Source: Beutenbergia cavernae DSM 12333 (GTDB taxonomy: Bacteria > Actinomycetota > Actinomycetes > Actinomycetales > Beutenbergiaceae). Taken from it: a DNA stretch of 64,000 bases. Below, one piece after another: positions 25,639 to 34,742 of this stretch (the first letter of the stretch is position 1; each line of letters starts with the position of its first letter). The notes below the pieces were generated by a model. That model did no database searches and had not been told where the DNA came from. It saw only the letters and a program-made list of their open reading frames with translations. A program made the translations under genes and the position numbers. The DNA lies in contig NC_012669.1 of the NCBI RefSeq assembly GCF_000023105.1, positions 4,217,025 through 4,281,024 on the forward strand, given 5' to 3'.

Positions 25639-26862
25639 ATGGGAGACGTCAGCGGGATCGCGCTCATCGTGGCGCTCGGCGTGGCTGGTCAGGTCGGCGC
25701 GAAGGCCCTCCGCGTGCCGTCGATCCTCCTGCTGCTCACGCTCGGCCTGCTCGCCGGTCCGGTGCTGGGCTGGCTGGACCCGGACGCGATCTTCGGCGAG
25801 GCCCTGTTTCCGCTCGTCTCGATGGCCGTCGGGCTCCTGCTCTTCGAGGAGTCGCTCAAGCTCGACTTCGCCCGGCTCCGCGGTGGCGCCCGCCGCCCGG
25901 TGATCGGCCTGGTGACGGCAGGAGCGCTGCTCACCGGCATCGGCGCGACGGTCGTCGCGCACCTCGTTCTCGGCCTCGCGTGGTCGCAGGCGGCGGTGAT
26001 CGGCGCCATCCTCATCGTGTCGGGACCCACCGTCGTCGGGCCGCTGCTGAAGATCATCCGCCCCAAGCAGCCGCTGGAGTCCGTGCTCGCGTTCGAGGGC
26101 ATCTTCATCGACCCGATCGGTGCCGTCCTCGCCCTCGCCGTCGCGAACGTCGCGCTGCACGCCGAGGCGACGCACCTCGGGCTGACCGCCCTGTCCGGCC
26201 TGGGGATCGGTGCGGCGGCGGCCCTGGTGCTCGTCCTGCTCATCCGGACCGGTCTCGTGCCGAAGGAGACCGAGGTGATCCTCGCGCTGGCGTTCGCGCT
26301 CGGCGCCTACACGGTCGCCGAAGGGCTGCACGACGAGGCCGGCCTGTTCGCGACGACGGCGCTCGGCGCGGCGCTCGCGAATCAGCGGATCGCGCGCACC
26401 GAGCCGCTCCACGAGTTCGGTTCCCACCTCGGCCTGCTGCTCGTCGGAGCCCTGTTCATCATCCTTGCTGCGCGCGTCGACCTCGACGCACTCGTGCGCT
26501 ACCTCCCCGCGACGCTCGGTGTCGTCGCGGTCCTCGTCCTCGTGCTGCGCCCGCTCGTCGCCGCTGTGTCGACGCTCCGGAGCACGCTCACGCCACGCGA
26601 ACGGATGATGGTGGGCTGGATGGCGCCGCGGGGCATCGTCGCGGCGTCCACCGCATCGGTGTTCGCGCTGCGGTTCGACGACGCCGGGCAACCGTTCCCG
26701 CAGCTCGTGCCGGTCGTGTTCGGCGTCGTGCTGCTGACGGCGATCGTGTACGGGCTCACGGGCGCGCCGGTGGCACAGGCGCTCGGCGTGCGCTCCAGCG
26801 GCGCCGAGGATCTCGACGACGACGGCGTCGCCGTCGTCCCGGCTCCCGCCGGTCGTGTGTGA
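25639..26862 (+). CDS. monovalent cation:proton antiporter (CPA family)
   Basis: This 407-residue protein has about 12 membrane helices. The pattern SGPTVVGPLLKIIRPKQPLE followed by FEGIFIDPIGAVLALAV, with the buried DP pair, is typical of CPA1/CPA2 Na+/H+ or K+/H+ exchangers. WMAPRGIVAASTASVFALR is the conserved late helix with its Arg. The C-terminal tail is short and acidic, without the TrkA-N domain of Kef-type channels. Ion specificity cannot be told from sequence. It does not belong to the mrp operon but may share a role in salt and pH balance. Confidence 0.88.
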   Translation: MGDVSGIALIVALGVAGQVGAKALRVPSILLLLTLGLLAGPVLGWLDPDAIFGEALFPLVSMAVGLLLFEESLKLDFARLRGGARRPVIGLVTAGALLTGIGATVVAHLVLGLAWSQAAVIGAILIVSGPTVVGPLLKIIRPKQPLESVLAFEGIFIDPIGAVLALAVANVALHAEATHLGLTALSGLGIGAAAALVLVLLIRTGLVPKETEVILALAFALGAYTVAEGLHDEAGLFATTALGAALANQRIARTEPLHEFGSHLGLLLVGALFIILAARVDLDALVRYLPATLGVVAVLVLVLRPLVAAVSTLRSTLTPRERMMVGWMAPRGIVAASTASVFALRFDDAGQPFPQLVPVVFGVVLLTAIVYGLTGAPVAQALGVRSSGAEDLDDDGVAVVPAPAGRV

Positions 26863-26887
26863 GGGCGCGCTCCCGGCCACGACCGCC

Positions 26888-27907
26888 TCAAGAGGCGTCG
26901 CCCTCGCCGTCGCCGCCGAGCGTCTGGGGGTCGACGAGGAACCCGTCCTCGTCGAGCACCTCCCCGCCGACGGCGTCGTGCAGCGCCGCAGCGGCCCGCT
27001 CCATGCGCACGGCCACGGCCGCCCGCCGCTCCCGGTCGAGCAGGCTGAGCCGGCCGCCGCGGCGCACGTCGTCGTCGGCCTGCCACCGCAGCTCGTACGA
27101 GATCACGCCGGCCGCCGTCCACGGCGCGAACCGCACGGCCGGCGGCACGACCTCCGCACCCTCGACGGTGACGACGACGGCGTCGGGCGAGGACGTGGAT
27201 CGCCACAACGCCGAGTAGCCGTCGAGCACGTCACCGGTGGCGCGGGCCGCCGCGTCGACGCCGTCGAGCGCTTCCTGGATGCGCGCCCGCTCCGCCGGGT
27301 CGAGCGTGGGCAGACCCGCCTCGGCAGCGGCGCCGAGCCACGTCGGCGGAGCGGTCGTCCCAGGCTCGGGGAGCACGTCCAGGCCCGGCAAGGTCTCCGC
27401 GAGGACCCGTTCGAGCGCCGGCGGGTCCAGCCACACGGGCGCGTGGACGGCGAGGTCCACCGCCGAGTCGGCGTCCGGCACGAGCACCGGGCCGGGCGCG
27501 AGCCGGACGGCACCGGCGAGCCGCCGCGCCGCCGCGAGGAGGAAGTCCAGCACGTCGCGCTCCACGCCCTGCGGATGACCTCCGGGGAACGCCTCGAGCA
27601 GGTCGCCGAGCCGCGAGAGCTCCGGCGGAGGGGGCGCCGAACGGTCCGGGGTCACCCGGGTGAGGTACGCCCGGGCGGCCCACGGGGGCAGATCCAGCGT
27701 CGCGCGGACGTCCGCGGGGCACACCCACGGCCCGGTCAGCATCGCCGCCGACCCGAGCCACAGCACACGGTGGCCCGCGTCGTCGACCCAGCCCGCGCCG
27801 TCGAACCGGCTCAGCGCGAGCGCCTCGACCTCGTCGTCGGTGACGTCGTCGGCGACGACGAGAAGGTGGTGCGGCGCCGCGATCTCGGCGTCGAGCGTCG
27901 CGCTCAC
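26888..27907 (-). CDS. hypothetical protein downstream of dcd
   Basis: I do not recognise this 339-residue protein. It is soluble, Ala/Pro/Asp-rich, and has no signal peptide or membrane helix. Visible landmarks are [10 protein letters not shown] near the N-terminus, [21 protein letters not shown], an [20 protein letters not shown] segment and a C-terminal [12 protein letters not shown] strand region. The GTG at 27907 overlaps the dcd stop (GTGA), so it is probably translated with dcd. That coupling, rather than any motif, is the only hint to function. Confidence 0.65.
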   Translation of the reverse strand: MSATLDAEIAAPHHLLVVADDVTDDEVEALALSRFDGAGWVDDAGHRVLWLGSAAMLTGPWVCPADVRATLDLPPWAARAYLTRVTPDRSAPPPPELSRLGDLLEAFPGGHPQGVERDVLDFLLAAARRLAGAVRLAPGPVLVPDADSAVDLAVHAPVWLDPPALERVLAETLPGLDVLPEPGTTAPPTWLGAAAEAGLPTLDPAERARIQEALDGVDAAARATGDVLDGYSALWRSTSSPDAVVVTVEGAEVVPPAVRFAPWTAAGVISYELRWQADDDVRRGGRLSLLDRERRAAVAVRMERAAAALHDAVGGEVLDEDGFLVDPQTLGGDGEGDAS

Positions 27908-28482
27908 TCGACGTGCGTCCGGTGGAACTTCACGTGGGACCGGGACGCCGTCGGACCCCGCTGCCCCTGGTACCGCGACCCGTCGGCCCCCGAGCCGTAC
28001 GGCCGCTCGGCGGGGCTCGAGAGCCGGAAGAAGCACAGCTGCCCGATCTTCATGCCGGGCCACAGCATGATCGGCAGCGTCGCGACGTTCGAGAGCTCCA
28101 GCGTGACGTGGCCCGTGAACCCGGGGTCGATGAACCCCGCTGTGGAGTGCGTGAGCAGGCCGAGCCGACCGAGCGAGGACTTCCCCTCGAGACGCGCCGC
28201 GACGTCGTCGGGCAGCGTGATCGTCTCGTGCGTGGAGCCGAGCACGAACTCGCCCGGGTGCAGCACGAACGCCTCGTCCGGGTCGACCTCCACGAGGCGG
28301 GTCAGCTCCGGCTGGTCCTCGGCCGGGTCGATGACGGCGTACTTGTGGTTGTCGAACAGCCGGAAGTAGCGGTCCAGCCGGACGTCCACGCTCGACGGCT
28401 GCACCATCGCGTCGTCGAACGGGTCGAGGGCCACACGTCCCGAGCCGATCTCGGCCCGGATGTCACGGTCGGAGAGCAGCAC
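27904..28482 (-). CDS. dcd: dCTP deaminase (possibly bifunctional, dUMP-forming)
   Basis: This 192-residue enzyme deaminates dCTP to supply dUTP or dUMP for thymidylate synthesis. Family blocks are complete: [12 protein letters not shown] at the start, [44 protein letters not shown] and the active-site stretch [21 protein letters not shown] with its catalytic Glu. Actinobacterial homologues are often bifunctional deaminase-diphosphatases; the sequence suggests but does not prove this. The GTG at 28482 is four bases from the preceding VOC gene stop, and its own stop overlaps the next gene. Confidence 0.95.
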   Translation of the reverse strand: MLLSDRDIRAEIGSGRVALDPFDDAMVQPSSVDVRLDRYFRLFDNHKYAVIDPAEDQPELTRLVEVDPDEAFVLHPGEFVLGSTHETITLPDDVAARLEGKSSLGRLGLLTHSTAGFIDPGFTGHVTLELSNVATLPIMLWPGMKIGQLCFFRLSSPAERPYGSGADGSRYQGQRGPTASRSHVKFHRTHVE

Positions 28483-28486
28483 GCGC

Positions 28487-29740
28487 CTACGGTAGCGCCG
28501 TCCCGACGTCATCCGTGCGTGCGGTGATCGCCAGCTCGTTGCCCTCGGGGTCCGCGACCACGCACCGGCCCGGACGCTCGTCCTCGACGACCCGGCCCCC
28601 GGCCGCGAGCGCCGCGTCCACGCGCGCGTCCACGGCGTCGTGCGGGACAGCGAGCTCCACGTGGATCCGGCCCCGCTGCCGCCGTCGAGCGTCGTCGGAC
28701 GCCTCCATGTCCTGGAAGAACATGACGGGGCCGAACCGGCGCGGGTCGTACAGGTCCGTGAGGCCCTGGCGGGGGTCCTCGACGTAGCCGAGCGCCGCGG
28801 CCCAGAACGCCCGGGTCGCCGGCACGTCGACGGCGTCCATCCCGATCTGCACGAACCGCGCGCCGTCGCGGGCCGGTGCGCCTCCCGCGGCGCGCGCGGC
28901 GGCCTGCAGCGGGCCGGCGAGCCCCGAGAACGCGGGCTGCACGTCCGGGTGCCACTGGTCCTTCCCGGTGTCGATCGTGACACCACCCGGGCGCACGTCC
29001 ACGAGCAGCGGGATGCCGGCGTCGTCGGCCAGGTTCGCCACCGCGACGGCGAGGCTCGCCGCCTGCTCGGGGGACGACGTCGCGTAGAACGCCGTCCCCG
29101 CGAACACCGCCCACCAGTCCTCGGTGTCCGCGCCGCCTGGCACCCTCTCGCCCGGCACGAGGTCGACCTCGTTGCCCTCGTCGTCGGCGATCATCACGCC
29201 GAACGGCCCGGTCGGCGTCCGGGCCAGCGCCCGCTGGACGGCACCGACCGCGTCGGGTGGGCGGACGACGTCGAGGTGGAGGCGGTTCCGCAGAGGCGGC
29301 ACCGCCTCGCGGACGCGGAACGCGACCAGCGGGTCCCGATGCCGCGGATCCATCAGCACGTGCTCCCCCACCGGCTCGTAGTCGAGCACCTCCCGCCAGA
29401 ACGAGCGGGCGGCGTCCGGCGTCGCCGTCTCGACGACGAGCCGCACGTCCTGCAGCGCCGCCGGGTCGGCCCGCAGCCCCAGCTCCCTGGCCTCCGCCGA
29501 GATCGCGCGCGCCGCCTCGACCTGAGCGGGATCCGCGGTGCCGTCCCCCGCGCCGCGCAGCCGAACCCGCACCCCGGTGGCGCGCACGTCCACGTCGGCG
29601 GCGGCGTCGGGCAGCCCGGCCACCCGGCTGCCGAGCGCCGCGCCGGTGGCGTGGGAGGAGGCAGGGAACCAGGCGCTCGCGTCGCCGCCGAGGACCCGCC
29701 AGTCCTCGACGCCGTCGGCGAGCTCGAACGACGTCGTCAT
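28487..29740 (-). CDS. duplicated pterin-dehydratase-like / VOC protein
   Basis: This 417-residue protein seems to be a tandem duplication of a two-part unit. Residues 1-100 and about 205-285 look alike ([19 protein letters not shown] versus [19 protein letters not shown]) and resemble the pterin-4a-carbinolamine dehydratase-like domain found in some actinobacterial VOC proteins. Residues about 100-200 and 290-410 are VOC domains ([13 protein letters not shown] versus [13 protein letters not shown], ending [11 protein letters not shown] and [10 protein letters not shown]). The EGNE Glu residues are possible metal ligands. The substrate is unknown. The ATG at 29740 overlaps the stop of the membrane-protein gene upstream. 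Confidence 0.7.
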   Translation of the reverse strand: MTTSFELADGVEDWRVLGGDASAWFPASSHATGAALGSRVAGLPDAAADVDVRATGVRVRLRGAGDGTADPAQVEAARAISAEARELGLRADPAALQDVRLVVETATPDAARSFWREVLDYEPVGEHVLMDPRHRDPLVAFRVREAVPPLRNRLHLDVVRPPDAVGAVQRALARTPTGPFGVMIADDEGNEVDLVPGERVPGGADTEDWWAVFAGTAFYATSSPEQAASLAVAVANLADDAGIPLLVDVRPGGVTIDTGKDQWHPDVQPAFSGLAGPLQAAARAAGGAPARDGARFVQIGMDAVDVPATRAFWAAALGYVEDPRQGLTDLYDPRRFGPVMFFQDMEASDDARRRQRGRIHVELAVPHDAVDARVDAALAAGGRVVEDERPGRCVVADPEGNELAITARTDDVGTALP

Positions 29741-30513
29741 GCGCTCACGGTAGGCCCTATCGCGGACGATCGACATCCGGGTTTGTCGTCGCGCTCCACC
29801 TGCCCGCCTTCGCCCGCACCTGGTATCGCGGCTCTCCCGGCGGCGTGACGGGACCTCATGTCATGGACGTCGACGTCGCCTCGCGGGCGGAGGGGGACGG
29901 AGCGCGCGGCCGGCGTGACGAGCGGCAGCACCGCGTGCACGATCGGGCCGACGGCGAGCGCATAGAGAACGGTGCCGATCCCCACGGTGCCCCCGAGCGC
30001 CCAGCCGATCGCGAGCACGCCGACCTCGATGCCCGTGCGCACCGCGCGGAGCGGCCAGCCCGTGCGGGCCGCGAGCCCGGTCATGAGGCCGTCGCGGGAA
30101 CCGGCGCCCAGCCCGGCTCCGATGTAGAGCGCCGTCGCGACGCCGTTGAGCAGGATGCCCGCGACGAGGTACGCGAGCCGCCCCGGGTAGCCGTGCGCCG
30201 TCGGGAGGACGGCGATCGCGCCGTCGAGCACGAACCCGCTGACGACGGCGTTGCTCACCGTGCCGATGCCCGGCCGCTCGCGAAGCGGCCACCACAGGAG
30301 CAGGACGGCGACGCCGACCACACCCGTCACGAGACCGATGCTGGTGCCTGTGAGGCGCGCGACGCCGTCGTGGAACACGTCCCACGGCCGCAGCCCGATT
30401 CCCGACTCGACGAGCATCGCCAGGCTGAGCCCGTACAGCAGCAGCCCGAGGTGAAGGCGCACGAGACGCTCGGCGCGGCGGTCGCTCGGGAGACTCAGGG
30501 TCAGGATGCTCAC
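29737..30513 (-). CDS. YczE/YitT-like integral membrane protein
   Basis: This protein of about 258 residues has at least five hydrophobic helices. The motifs SGIGLRPWDVFHDGVARLTG and GLGAGSRDGLMTGLAARTGWPLR are typical of the YczE family (DUF6198-like), whose function is unknown. A long hydrophilic C-terminal tail of about 55 residues is unusual and ends by overlapping the next start codon. The start is uncertain: GTG at 30513 was chosen, but its ribosome site is weak, and another in-frame GTG follows at RLVRLH. Confidence 0.7.
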   Translation of the reverse strand: MSILTLSLPSDRRAERLVRLHLGLLLYGLSLAMLVESGIGLRPWDVFHDGVARLTGTSIGLVTGVVGVAVLLLWWPLRERPGIGTVSNAVVSGFVLDGAIAVLPTAHGYPGRLAYLVAGILLNGVATALYIGAGLGAGSRDGLMTGLAARTGWPLRAVRTGIEVGVLAIGWALGGTVGIGTVLYALAVGPIVHAVLPLVTPAARSVPLRPRGDVDVHDMRSRHAAGRAAIPGAGEGGQVERDDKPGCRSSAIGPTVSA

Positions 30514-30548
30514 CCGGTCAGTGATGTCACCGCCGTCTTGCAGATCGC

Positions 30549-31370
30549 TTACAGGTCGGGCCTCGCCAGCTCGAGCACGCGCGCCGCACACGGCCCGTAC
30601 GAGGCGTAGCCGGGGTCGCCCGCCGGGCGCCCGTTCAGATGGTCGGCCAGCAGCCGGAACAGCAGGGCGCGCACGAGGTGCTGCGGCGCCGCTCCGAGTT
30701 CCGTGAGGAGGTCCACCGGCTCGCGGTGCCAGCACACGGCGTCGACGGCGACGACGGCGCTCGCGTAGGCGGGCGGGCGCCAGTAGAGGCTGAGGTCGAG
30801 CAGGGCGGGCGGCAGCGGCTCCGCGAGCGTGTCGGCGAAGAGCACGTTCCCGCTGAGGTCGCCGTGCACGATGCTGGGCGCGTCGCCGGACGGCACGGGA
30901 CGACGCGCGGCGGTCAGGTCAGCGACGTGCGGGACCAGCGCCGCCGCGTCGTCGCTCGCCTCGCCCCAGGCGAGCGCGTCCGCGCGGGCCCACGCGTCGT
31001 CGCGGGTGTCGAGGAACGCGGGGCGGGCGACGTCGGCGAGCAGCGCGGCGAACTCCTCGCCGACGGCGGCAACCTCCCGCCAGCGGCCGCTCTCGTGCCG
31101 GCCAGGCAGGTACGGCGCCGCGGTCCACCCGTCGACGACGAGCGCGCCGTCGCCGCTGCGCAGCGGCAGGCTCACGCGGATCGCGGCGTCGCGGACGCGA
31201 GGCGCGACCTCGGCCGCGAGCCAGTCCAGGGTCTCGGGCGAGGAGTCGAGCGGCTTGAGCACGAGGCCGCCGGCGCGCCACGACCGACCCTGCCCACCCG
31301 CTAGCGGGACGGCGTCGCCCGCCGCCCCGAACGCGGCGAGGACCTGCGGCGGCGGCGCCGAGGCCGTCAC
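30549..31370 (-). CDS. TIGR02569-like phosphotransferase-fold protein
   Basis: This 273-residue actinobacterial protein is related to the aminoglycoside-phosphotransferase fold. The catalytic-loop-like motif SIVHGDLSGNVLFAD is intact. The usual metal-binding DxW site reads LLDLSLYWRPPAYASAVVAVDAV. This combination matches the TIGR02569 family, which has no assigned substrate. The GTG at 31370 is the only plausible start, just downstream of the nitroreductase gene stop. A kinase role is possible but unproven. Confidence 0.75.
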   Translation of the reverse strand: MTASAPPPQVLAAFGAAGDAVPLAGGQGRSWRAGGLVLKPLDSSPETLDWLAAEVAPRVRDAAIRVSLPLRSGDGALVVDGWTAAPYLPGRHESGRWREVAAVGEEFAALLADVARPAFLDTRDDAWARADALAWGEASDDAAALVPHVADLTAARRPVPSGDAPSIVHGDLSGNVLFADTLAEPLPPALLDLSLYWRPPAYASAVVAVDAVCWHREPVDLLTELGAAPQHLVRALLFRLLADHLNGRPAGDPGYASYGPCAARVLELARPDL

Positions 31371-31376
31371 AGGCCC

Positions 31377-31817
31377 CTACCCGACGGTCGGCTCGACGAC
31401 GAACACCGGGATCTGGCGGGAGGTCTTCTTCTGGTAGTCGGCGTATGGCGGGTAGGCCTCGACGGCACGCGCCCACCACAGCGCCTTCTCCTCGCCGTGC
31501 ACCTCGCGCGCGACGGCGTCGAACGCACGGTCGCCGTCGCGCAGCTCCACGTGCGGGTGCGCGACGACGTTGTAGTACCAGACGGGGTTCTTCGGGGCGC
31601 CACCGAGCGAGGCGACGACGGCGTACGTGCCCTCGTGCTCGACGCGCATGAGCGGCGTGCGGCGCAGCTTCCCCGTCCGGGCACCGACCGTGGTGAGCAG
31701 GACGACCGGACGACCGTGGAGCGTGGTGCCCTTCGCGCCGTCCGACGCGACGTACAGGTCAGCCTGCTTGCGCGCCCAGTCACTCGTGCTCGGCACGTAC
31801 TCGCCCTGCAGCGGCAT
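31377..31817 (-). CDS. deazaflavin (F420)-dependent nitroreductase family protein
   Basis: This 146-residue member of the Ddn family carries the characteristic blocks [38 protein letters not shown] and [16 protein letters not shown]. These shape the F420-binding split barrel. A conserved Tyr/Trp-rich C-terminal region ([19 protein letters not shown]) follows. Members reduce nitroimidazoles, quinones or other hydrophobic electron acceptors with F420H2. The natural substrate here is unknown. It begins the leftward run that continues to 26.9 kb and is divergent from tRNA-Gly. Confidence 0.88.
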   Translation of the reverse strand: MPLQGEYVPSTSDWARKQADLYVASDGAKGTTLHGRPVVLLTTVGARTGKLRRTPLMRVEHEGTYAVVASLGGAPKNPVWYYNVVAHPHVELRDGDRAFDAVAREVHGEEKALWWARAVEAYPPYADYQKKTSRQIPVFVVEPTVG

Positions 31818-31891
31818 CGGACCTCCGGGTTTCGAACTGGCCCGCGAGGACCGGTATGCTGGCGCGCGGCGTCGCCTTCGAGCGGCGTCAC

Positions 31892-31962
31892 GCGGGTGTA
31901 GTTCAATGGTAGAACTTCAGCTTCCCAAGCTGATAGCGCGGGTTCGATTCCCGTCACCCGCT
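31892..31962 (+). tRNA. tRNA-Gly (anticodon CCC)
   Basis: A 71-base cloverleaf can be folded. The acceptor stem is GCGGGTG with CACCCGC, the D stem GTTC/GAAC, the anticodon stem TCAGC/GCTGA around loop TTCCCAA (anticodon CCC), and the T arm contains GGTTCGATTCC. The discriminator base is T and CCA is not encoded. It reads GGG codons. No integrase or duplicated 3' end was seen nearby, so it shows no sign of being an active integration site. Confidence 0.95.
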
Positions 31963-31981
31963 CCCTTCGAAGGCGCTGGCG

Positions 31982-32791
31982 TCACGCCGAGTCGCCGGCC
32001 GCGACGGCCAGCACCCCCTCGCTGAACGCGGCGATCAGCTCCAGCCGCTCGTCGAGCCCGGCCGCGCTCCAGATGCGCTGCTCGACGTCGATGAGCTCCG
32101 GCTCGAGCCCGAACCGCTGGGCCCACGCGGCGGTCCGCTTCGGGAACGGGCAGTAGCGACAGTGCGCCGCGAACCACGCGAGGTACGCGGTCCGCACGAG
32201 GTCGCTGGCCAGCTCGTGGAAGAGCCAGCCGTCCGACCGGCGCACGCATCCGGCCAGCTCGGCCAGGACCGCGGGCCGCATCTGGTCGAGGTGCGTCCGG
32301 GTCGTGTCGTGGAGCCGAGCGGGAAAGGCCTCGAGCCGTGCGCGGACCTCGCGCGCGAGGCCGGCGTCGTCCGCCAGGATCTCGCCGTAGGCGAAGCCGG
32401 ACACCGCGAAGAGCGGCGACGGCCACTCGGACTGTCGCTGCCAGCCGGCACCGTCGAGCACCTCCGCCACCCAGCGCCTGAACTGCTCCTGCGTGTGGTG
32501 CGCGACATCGACGGGCCAGCCGTCGACGTCGAACGAGTCGAGGCCGCCGAACGCACCGTCGTGCTGGACCGGGTCGGTACCCGGGGTCGCGAGCGCCCGT
32601 GCCGGTCGGGCCGATCGAGTCGGGACGCCGTCGGCCCAGATCATCACGACGTCGAGGTCGGAGTCCGCCACGATGCCCGACAGCACCGAGCCCTGCCCGT
32701 AGGCGAACGCGAGGGATCCGCCGGGTCGGTACCGCTCGATCACCCGGGCGACGACGTCGCTCACCCCGGCCCGTCGTCCCAGCTCCGTCAT
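31982..32791 (-). CDS. nucleotidyltransferase-fold protein
   Basis: This 269-residue protein starts with a minimal nucleotidyltransferase signature: AYGQGSVLSGIVADSDLDVVMIW, giving the GS-x(9)-SDLDV pattern of Pol-beta-like enzymes with two adjacent acidic metal ligands. Its C-terminal helical half contains LFHELASDLVRTAYLAWFAAHCRYCPFPKRT, reminiscent of DUF4037-like substrate-binding domains. Similar proteins adenylylate antibiotics, proteins or small molecules; no substrate can be named here. The ATG at 32791 is supported by a short GGAGGT upstream. It converges on the tRNA. Confidence 0.65.
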   Translation of the reverse strand: MTELGRRAGVSDVVARVIERYRPGGSLAFAYGQGSVLSGIVADSDLDVVMIWADGVPTRSARPARALATPGTDPVQHDGAFGGLDSFDVDGWPVDVAHHTQEQFRRWVAEVLDGAGWQRQSEWPSPLFAVSGFAYGEILADDAGLAREVRARLEAFPARLHDTTRTHLDQMRPAVLAELAGCVRRSDGWLFHELASDLVRTAYLAWFAAHCRYCPFPKRTAAWAQRFGLEPELIDVEQRIWSAAGLDERLELIAAFSEGVLAVAAGDSA

Positions 32792-32912
32792 CCCGACCTC
32801 CGAGCAACTCGGACGAGACCTGCCGGCCCGACAGGCTGCCCCAGTCTGCTCCGAACGACGTCCCGGAGATGTGCCGCACCGACGGCGCGCTCCCTTGTGC
32901 CAGGCTGGCCGC

Positions 32913-33419
32913 ATGGACGTCCCCACCCTCGCCGGTGAGGCCGTGACGTTGCGGGCCTGGCGTCTCGAGGACGCCGACTGGTACGTCACGGCGCGCGACG
33001 ACACGGTCTTCACGTTCACCACCGAGAGGCGCGACCTCACGGCCGCGGACGTGGTGCGCGCGATCGAGCGCGCTCGCTCCAGTGCCACGACCGCCGCCTT
33101 CGCGATAGAGGACGAGCGCGGAGCCCTCGTGGGCAACCTCGCGCTGGAACTCGACGACACCGCCGGGGTCTCCTACTTCCTCGCGCCCGCCGGTCGCGGC
33201 CGTGGGCTGGCCACCGACGCCGTCCGCACCGCACTGGGCTGGCTCCGGTCGCTGCTGGTCACCGAGGTGCGCGCGGTCACCGCCGCCGACAACGTCGCAT
33301 CGTCGGCCCTGCTCGAGCGCCTCGGATTCCGGCCGGTCGGCGACGTCGAGCACGAGTGCCTCGGCCCGTCGACGCGATGGGCGCTGGAGCTCACGACGGC
33401 GCCGGCCGCCTCGGGCTGA
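32913..33419 (+). CDS. GNAT family N-acetyltransferase (RimJ-like)
   Basis: This 168-residue acetyltransferase has the RimJ/RimL order: VTLRAWRLEDADWYVTARDD at the N-terminus, a central AFAIEDERGALVGNLALEL strand pair, the acetyl-CoA pyrophosphate loop YFLAPAGRGRGLATDAVRTA, and a late VTAADNVASSALLERLGFRPVG. It probably acetylates protein N-termini or a small molecule. No ribosome site precedes the ATG, so the mRNA may be leaderless or nearly so. A GC-rich palindrome lies just past the stop. Confidence 0.85.
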   Translation: MDVPTLAGEAVTLRAWRLEDADWYVTARDDTVFTFTTERRDLTAADVVRAIERARSSATTAAFAIEDERGALVGNLALELDDTAGVSYFLAPAGRGRGLATDAVRTALGWLRSLLVTEVRAVTAADNVASSALLERLGFRPVGDVEHECLGPSTRWALELTTAPAASG

Positions 33420-33423
33420 TCAG

Positions 33424-33439
33424 GCGCCGCGCGCGGCGC
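33424..33439 (+). terminator. 16-bp GC palindrome after the GNAT gene
   Basis: GCGCCGCG is followed directly by its reverse complement, a perfect 16-base palindrome four bases past the stop. It may help terminate transcription before the cassette promoter. There is no U-run. Confidence 0.35.
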
Positions 33440-33500
33440 GCGCCGTCTCGCCAGGCGTCGCCGTCATCCCGGCGAGGATGCCAGGTCCCGCGACACGGCT

Positions 33501-33520
33501 GATGGGGAGTCCTCCCCATC
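33501..33520. promoter_or_regulatory. 20-bp dyad upstream of the first cassette promoter
   Basis: GATGGGGAG, two bases, then CTCCCCATC forms a perfect nine-base-pair dyad. It ends 22 bases before the TACGGT -10-like hexamer. Position and symmetry suggest a regulator-binding operator. The second cassette lacks an equivalent dyad, so the copies may be regulated differently. Confidence 0.45.
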
Positions 33521-33537
33521 GGCTGCGGCCCCTCCCG

Positions 33538-33550
33538 CGCATTACGGTGG
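33538..33550 (+). promoter_or_regulatory. promoter-like element of cassette copy A
   Basis: CGCATTACGGTGG contains a TACGGT -10-like hexamer. The same 13-base element (CGCACTACGGTGG) occurs before cassette copy B at 35919-35931. In both cases the element ends exactly 36 bases before the ATG of the YbaB-like gene. The -35 region here is weak. Confidence 0.55.
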
Positions 33551-33586
33551 TCGGCGGTACCTGTGCACAGTCGAGGTGGGGATGGC

Positions 33587-34345
33587 ATGACCGGATCGAG
33601 CGATGACCTCTACGAGCTCCACGACGAGATCGACAGTCAGGTCCAGTCCTTCGAACGCGCTGCCGCGGCCTCGGCCGGACCAGCGGAGGCGACCGACGAG
33701 TCACGTTCCATCGAGGTGCGCGCCGCTGCCGACGGCGGCATCGAGCAGCTCACGATCCGCGACACCTGGCGCGAGCACTACCCGCCCGCGGGACTCGGCG
33801 CCGCCGTCCTCGCCACCTACGCCTCGGCCGGCGCCGAACGGGCGCGCGGGTGGTCGACGACCCTCGCCGAGGATCTCGACGACGACAGCGCACGGCCACG
33901 GCCGACGCCGTTCGCGCACGAGACGGTCGTCGGTCAGCTGCAGGAGATCATGGACGCGCAGCCCGACCGGGCCGTCGACGTCGAGACGTCGCTCAACGCG
34001 CTCGTCGGCATCCTCCACGAGATGAACCAGGGCCTCGACCAGACGGTCCGCATCGTGCGTGAGCGGGCGGCCGCGGAGCACCCGGGGCGCAGCTCGTCCG
34101 GCAAGGTCGTCGCCACCGTCAACGGGGCGGGAGTCCTCACCGGGCTCGAGTACGACGAGCAATGGCTCGAGAACCGGCACGCGTACAACATCACGCGCGA
34201 GACGACCGAGGCCGTCGAGGCGGCCCGCCGGACCGCGGCCATGGCCACGCCGTCGGACCCCATCGACGGCACCCCCCTCGCCGACGTCATCCGCACCACG
34301 CAGGACCCTCGCGCTCTGGCGGAGCGCATGCGGTTCACCGGCTGA
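33587..34345 (+). CDS. YbaB/EbfC-like protein of cassette copy A
   Basis: This 252-residue protein appears to hold two YbaB-like alpha/beta units: IEVRAAADGGIEQLTIRDTW in the first third and KVVATVNGAGVLTGLEYDEQ in the last third. Each is followed by helices. YbaB proteins bind DNA, but in actinobacteria such proteins are often encoded beside WXG100/EspC genes and may act as partners of secreted proteins. Its paralogue is at 35968-36717; both share TWREHxxPxxLGA and end GT-LADV-RT--DP. The ATG at 33587 is preferred over one at 33563 because it matches the paralogue's promoter spacing. Role unproven. Confidence 0.7.
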   Translation: MTGSSDDLYELHDEIDSQVQSFERAAAASAGPAEATDESRSIEVRAAADGGIEQLTIRDTWREHYPPAGLGAAVLATYASAGAERARGWSTTLAEDLDDDSARPRPTPFAHETVVGQLQEIMDAQPDRAVDVETSLNALVGILHEMNQGLDQTVRIVRERAAAEHPGRSSSGKVVATVNGAGVLTGLEYDEQWLENRHAYNITRETTEAVEAARRTAAMATPSDPIDGTPLADVIRTTQDPRALAERMRFTG

Positions 34346-34406
34346 GCCGGACCGCGCACCACCGACGAGCAGCGACGACCCGCCCCCGACCACCTAGGAG
34401 CACCCG

Positions 34407-34715
34407 ATGTCCTTCGAAGCCGCGATGCAGGCGCTCACCGACGATGCCAACCGCTGGCGCACCGTCGCCGGTGAGCTGAACTCCGCGAGCACGTCGGCGG
34501 GCGGTCTGGGCCTGGCCGCGAGCCAGTTCTCGTTCGCCGGAGCCACGGTCTCCCAGACGTACGAGAACCTGCGGGCGCACGTGCAGGAGGTGCTCTCGCA
34601 GGGGAACACCGAGATCACCGGTGCCGCCGCCGAGCTCGACCAGGTTCGCACCACGTACGAAGGAACGGACCAGGCCGCGAAGGACCGCCTCAACGGCACC
34701 TGGAACTGGAACTGA
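34407..34715 (+). CDS. EspC/WXG100-like small protein with YxxxD signal, copy A
   Basis: This 102-residue helical protein has the size and helix-turn-helix layout of type VII secretion substrates. It lacks a Sec signal. A turn-like FSFAG occurs mid-protein, and YEGTD (residues 84-88) fits the YxxxD/E C-terminal secretion signal of T7SS substrates. The tail ends GTWNWN. The paralogue at 36731-37099 keeps TYEG-D--AAK-RL-GTW-W. The ATG follows TAGGAG. Family knowledge suggests export as a folded dimer through a T7SS, but no EccA-E-like machinery lies in this window. Confidence 0.7.
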   Translation: MSFEAAMQALTDDANRWRTVAGELNSASTSAGGLGLAASQFSFAGATVSQTYENLRAHVQEVLSQGNTEITGAAAELDQVRTTYEGTDQAAKDRLNGTWNWN

Positions 34716-34742
34716 AGCAGCAGAGACCACTGGAGCGAACCA

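Noticed and set aside
31892-31962. tRNA as an attachment site for an integrated element
   Set aside because: No integrase, no duplicate of the tRNA 3' end, and neighbours appear chromosomal.
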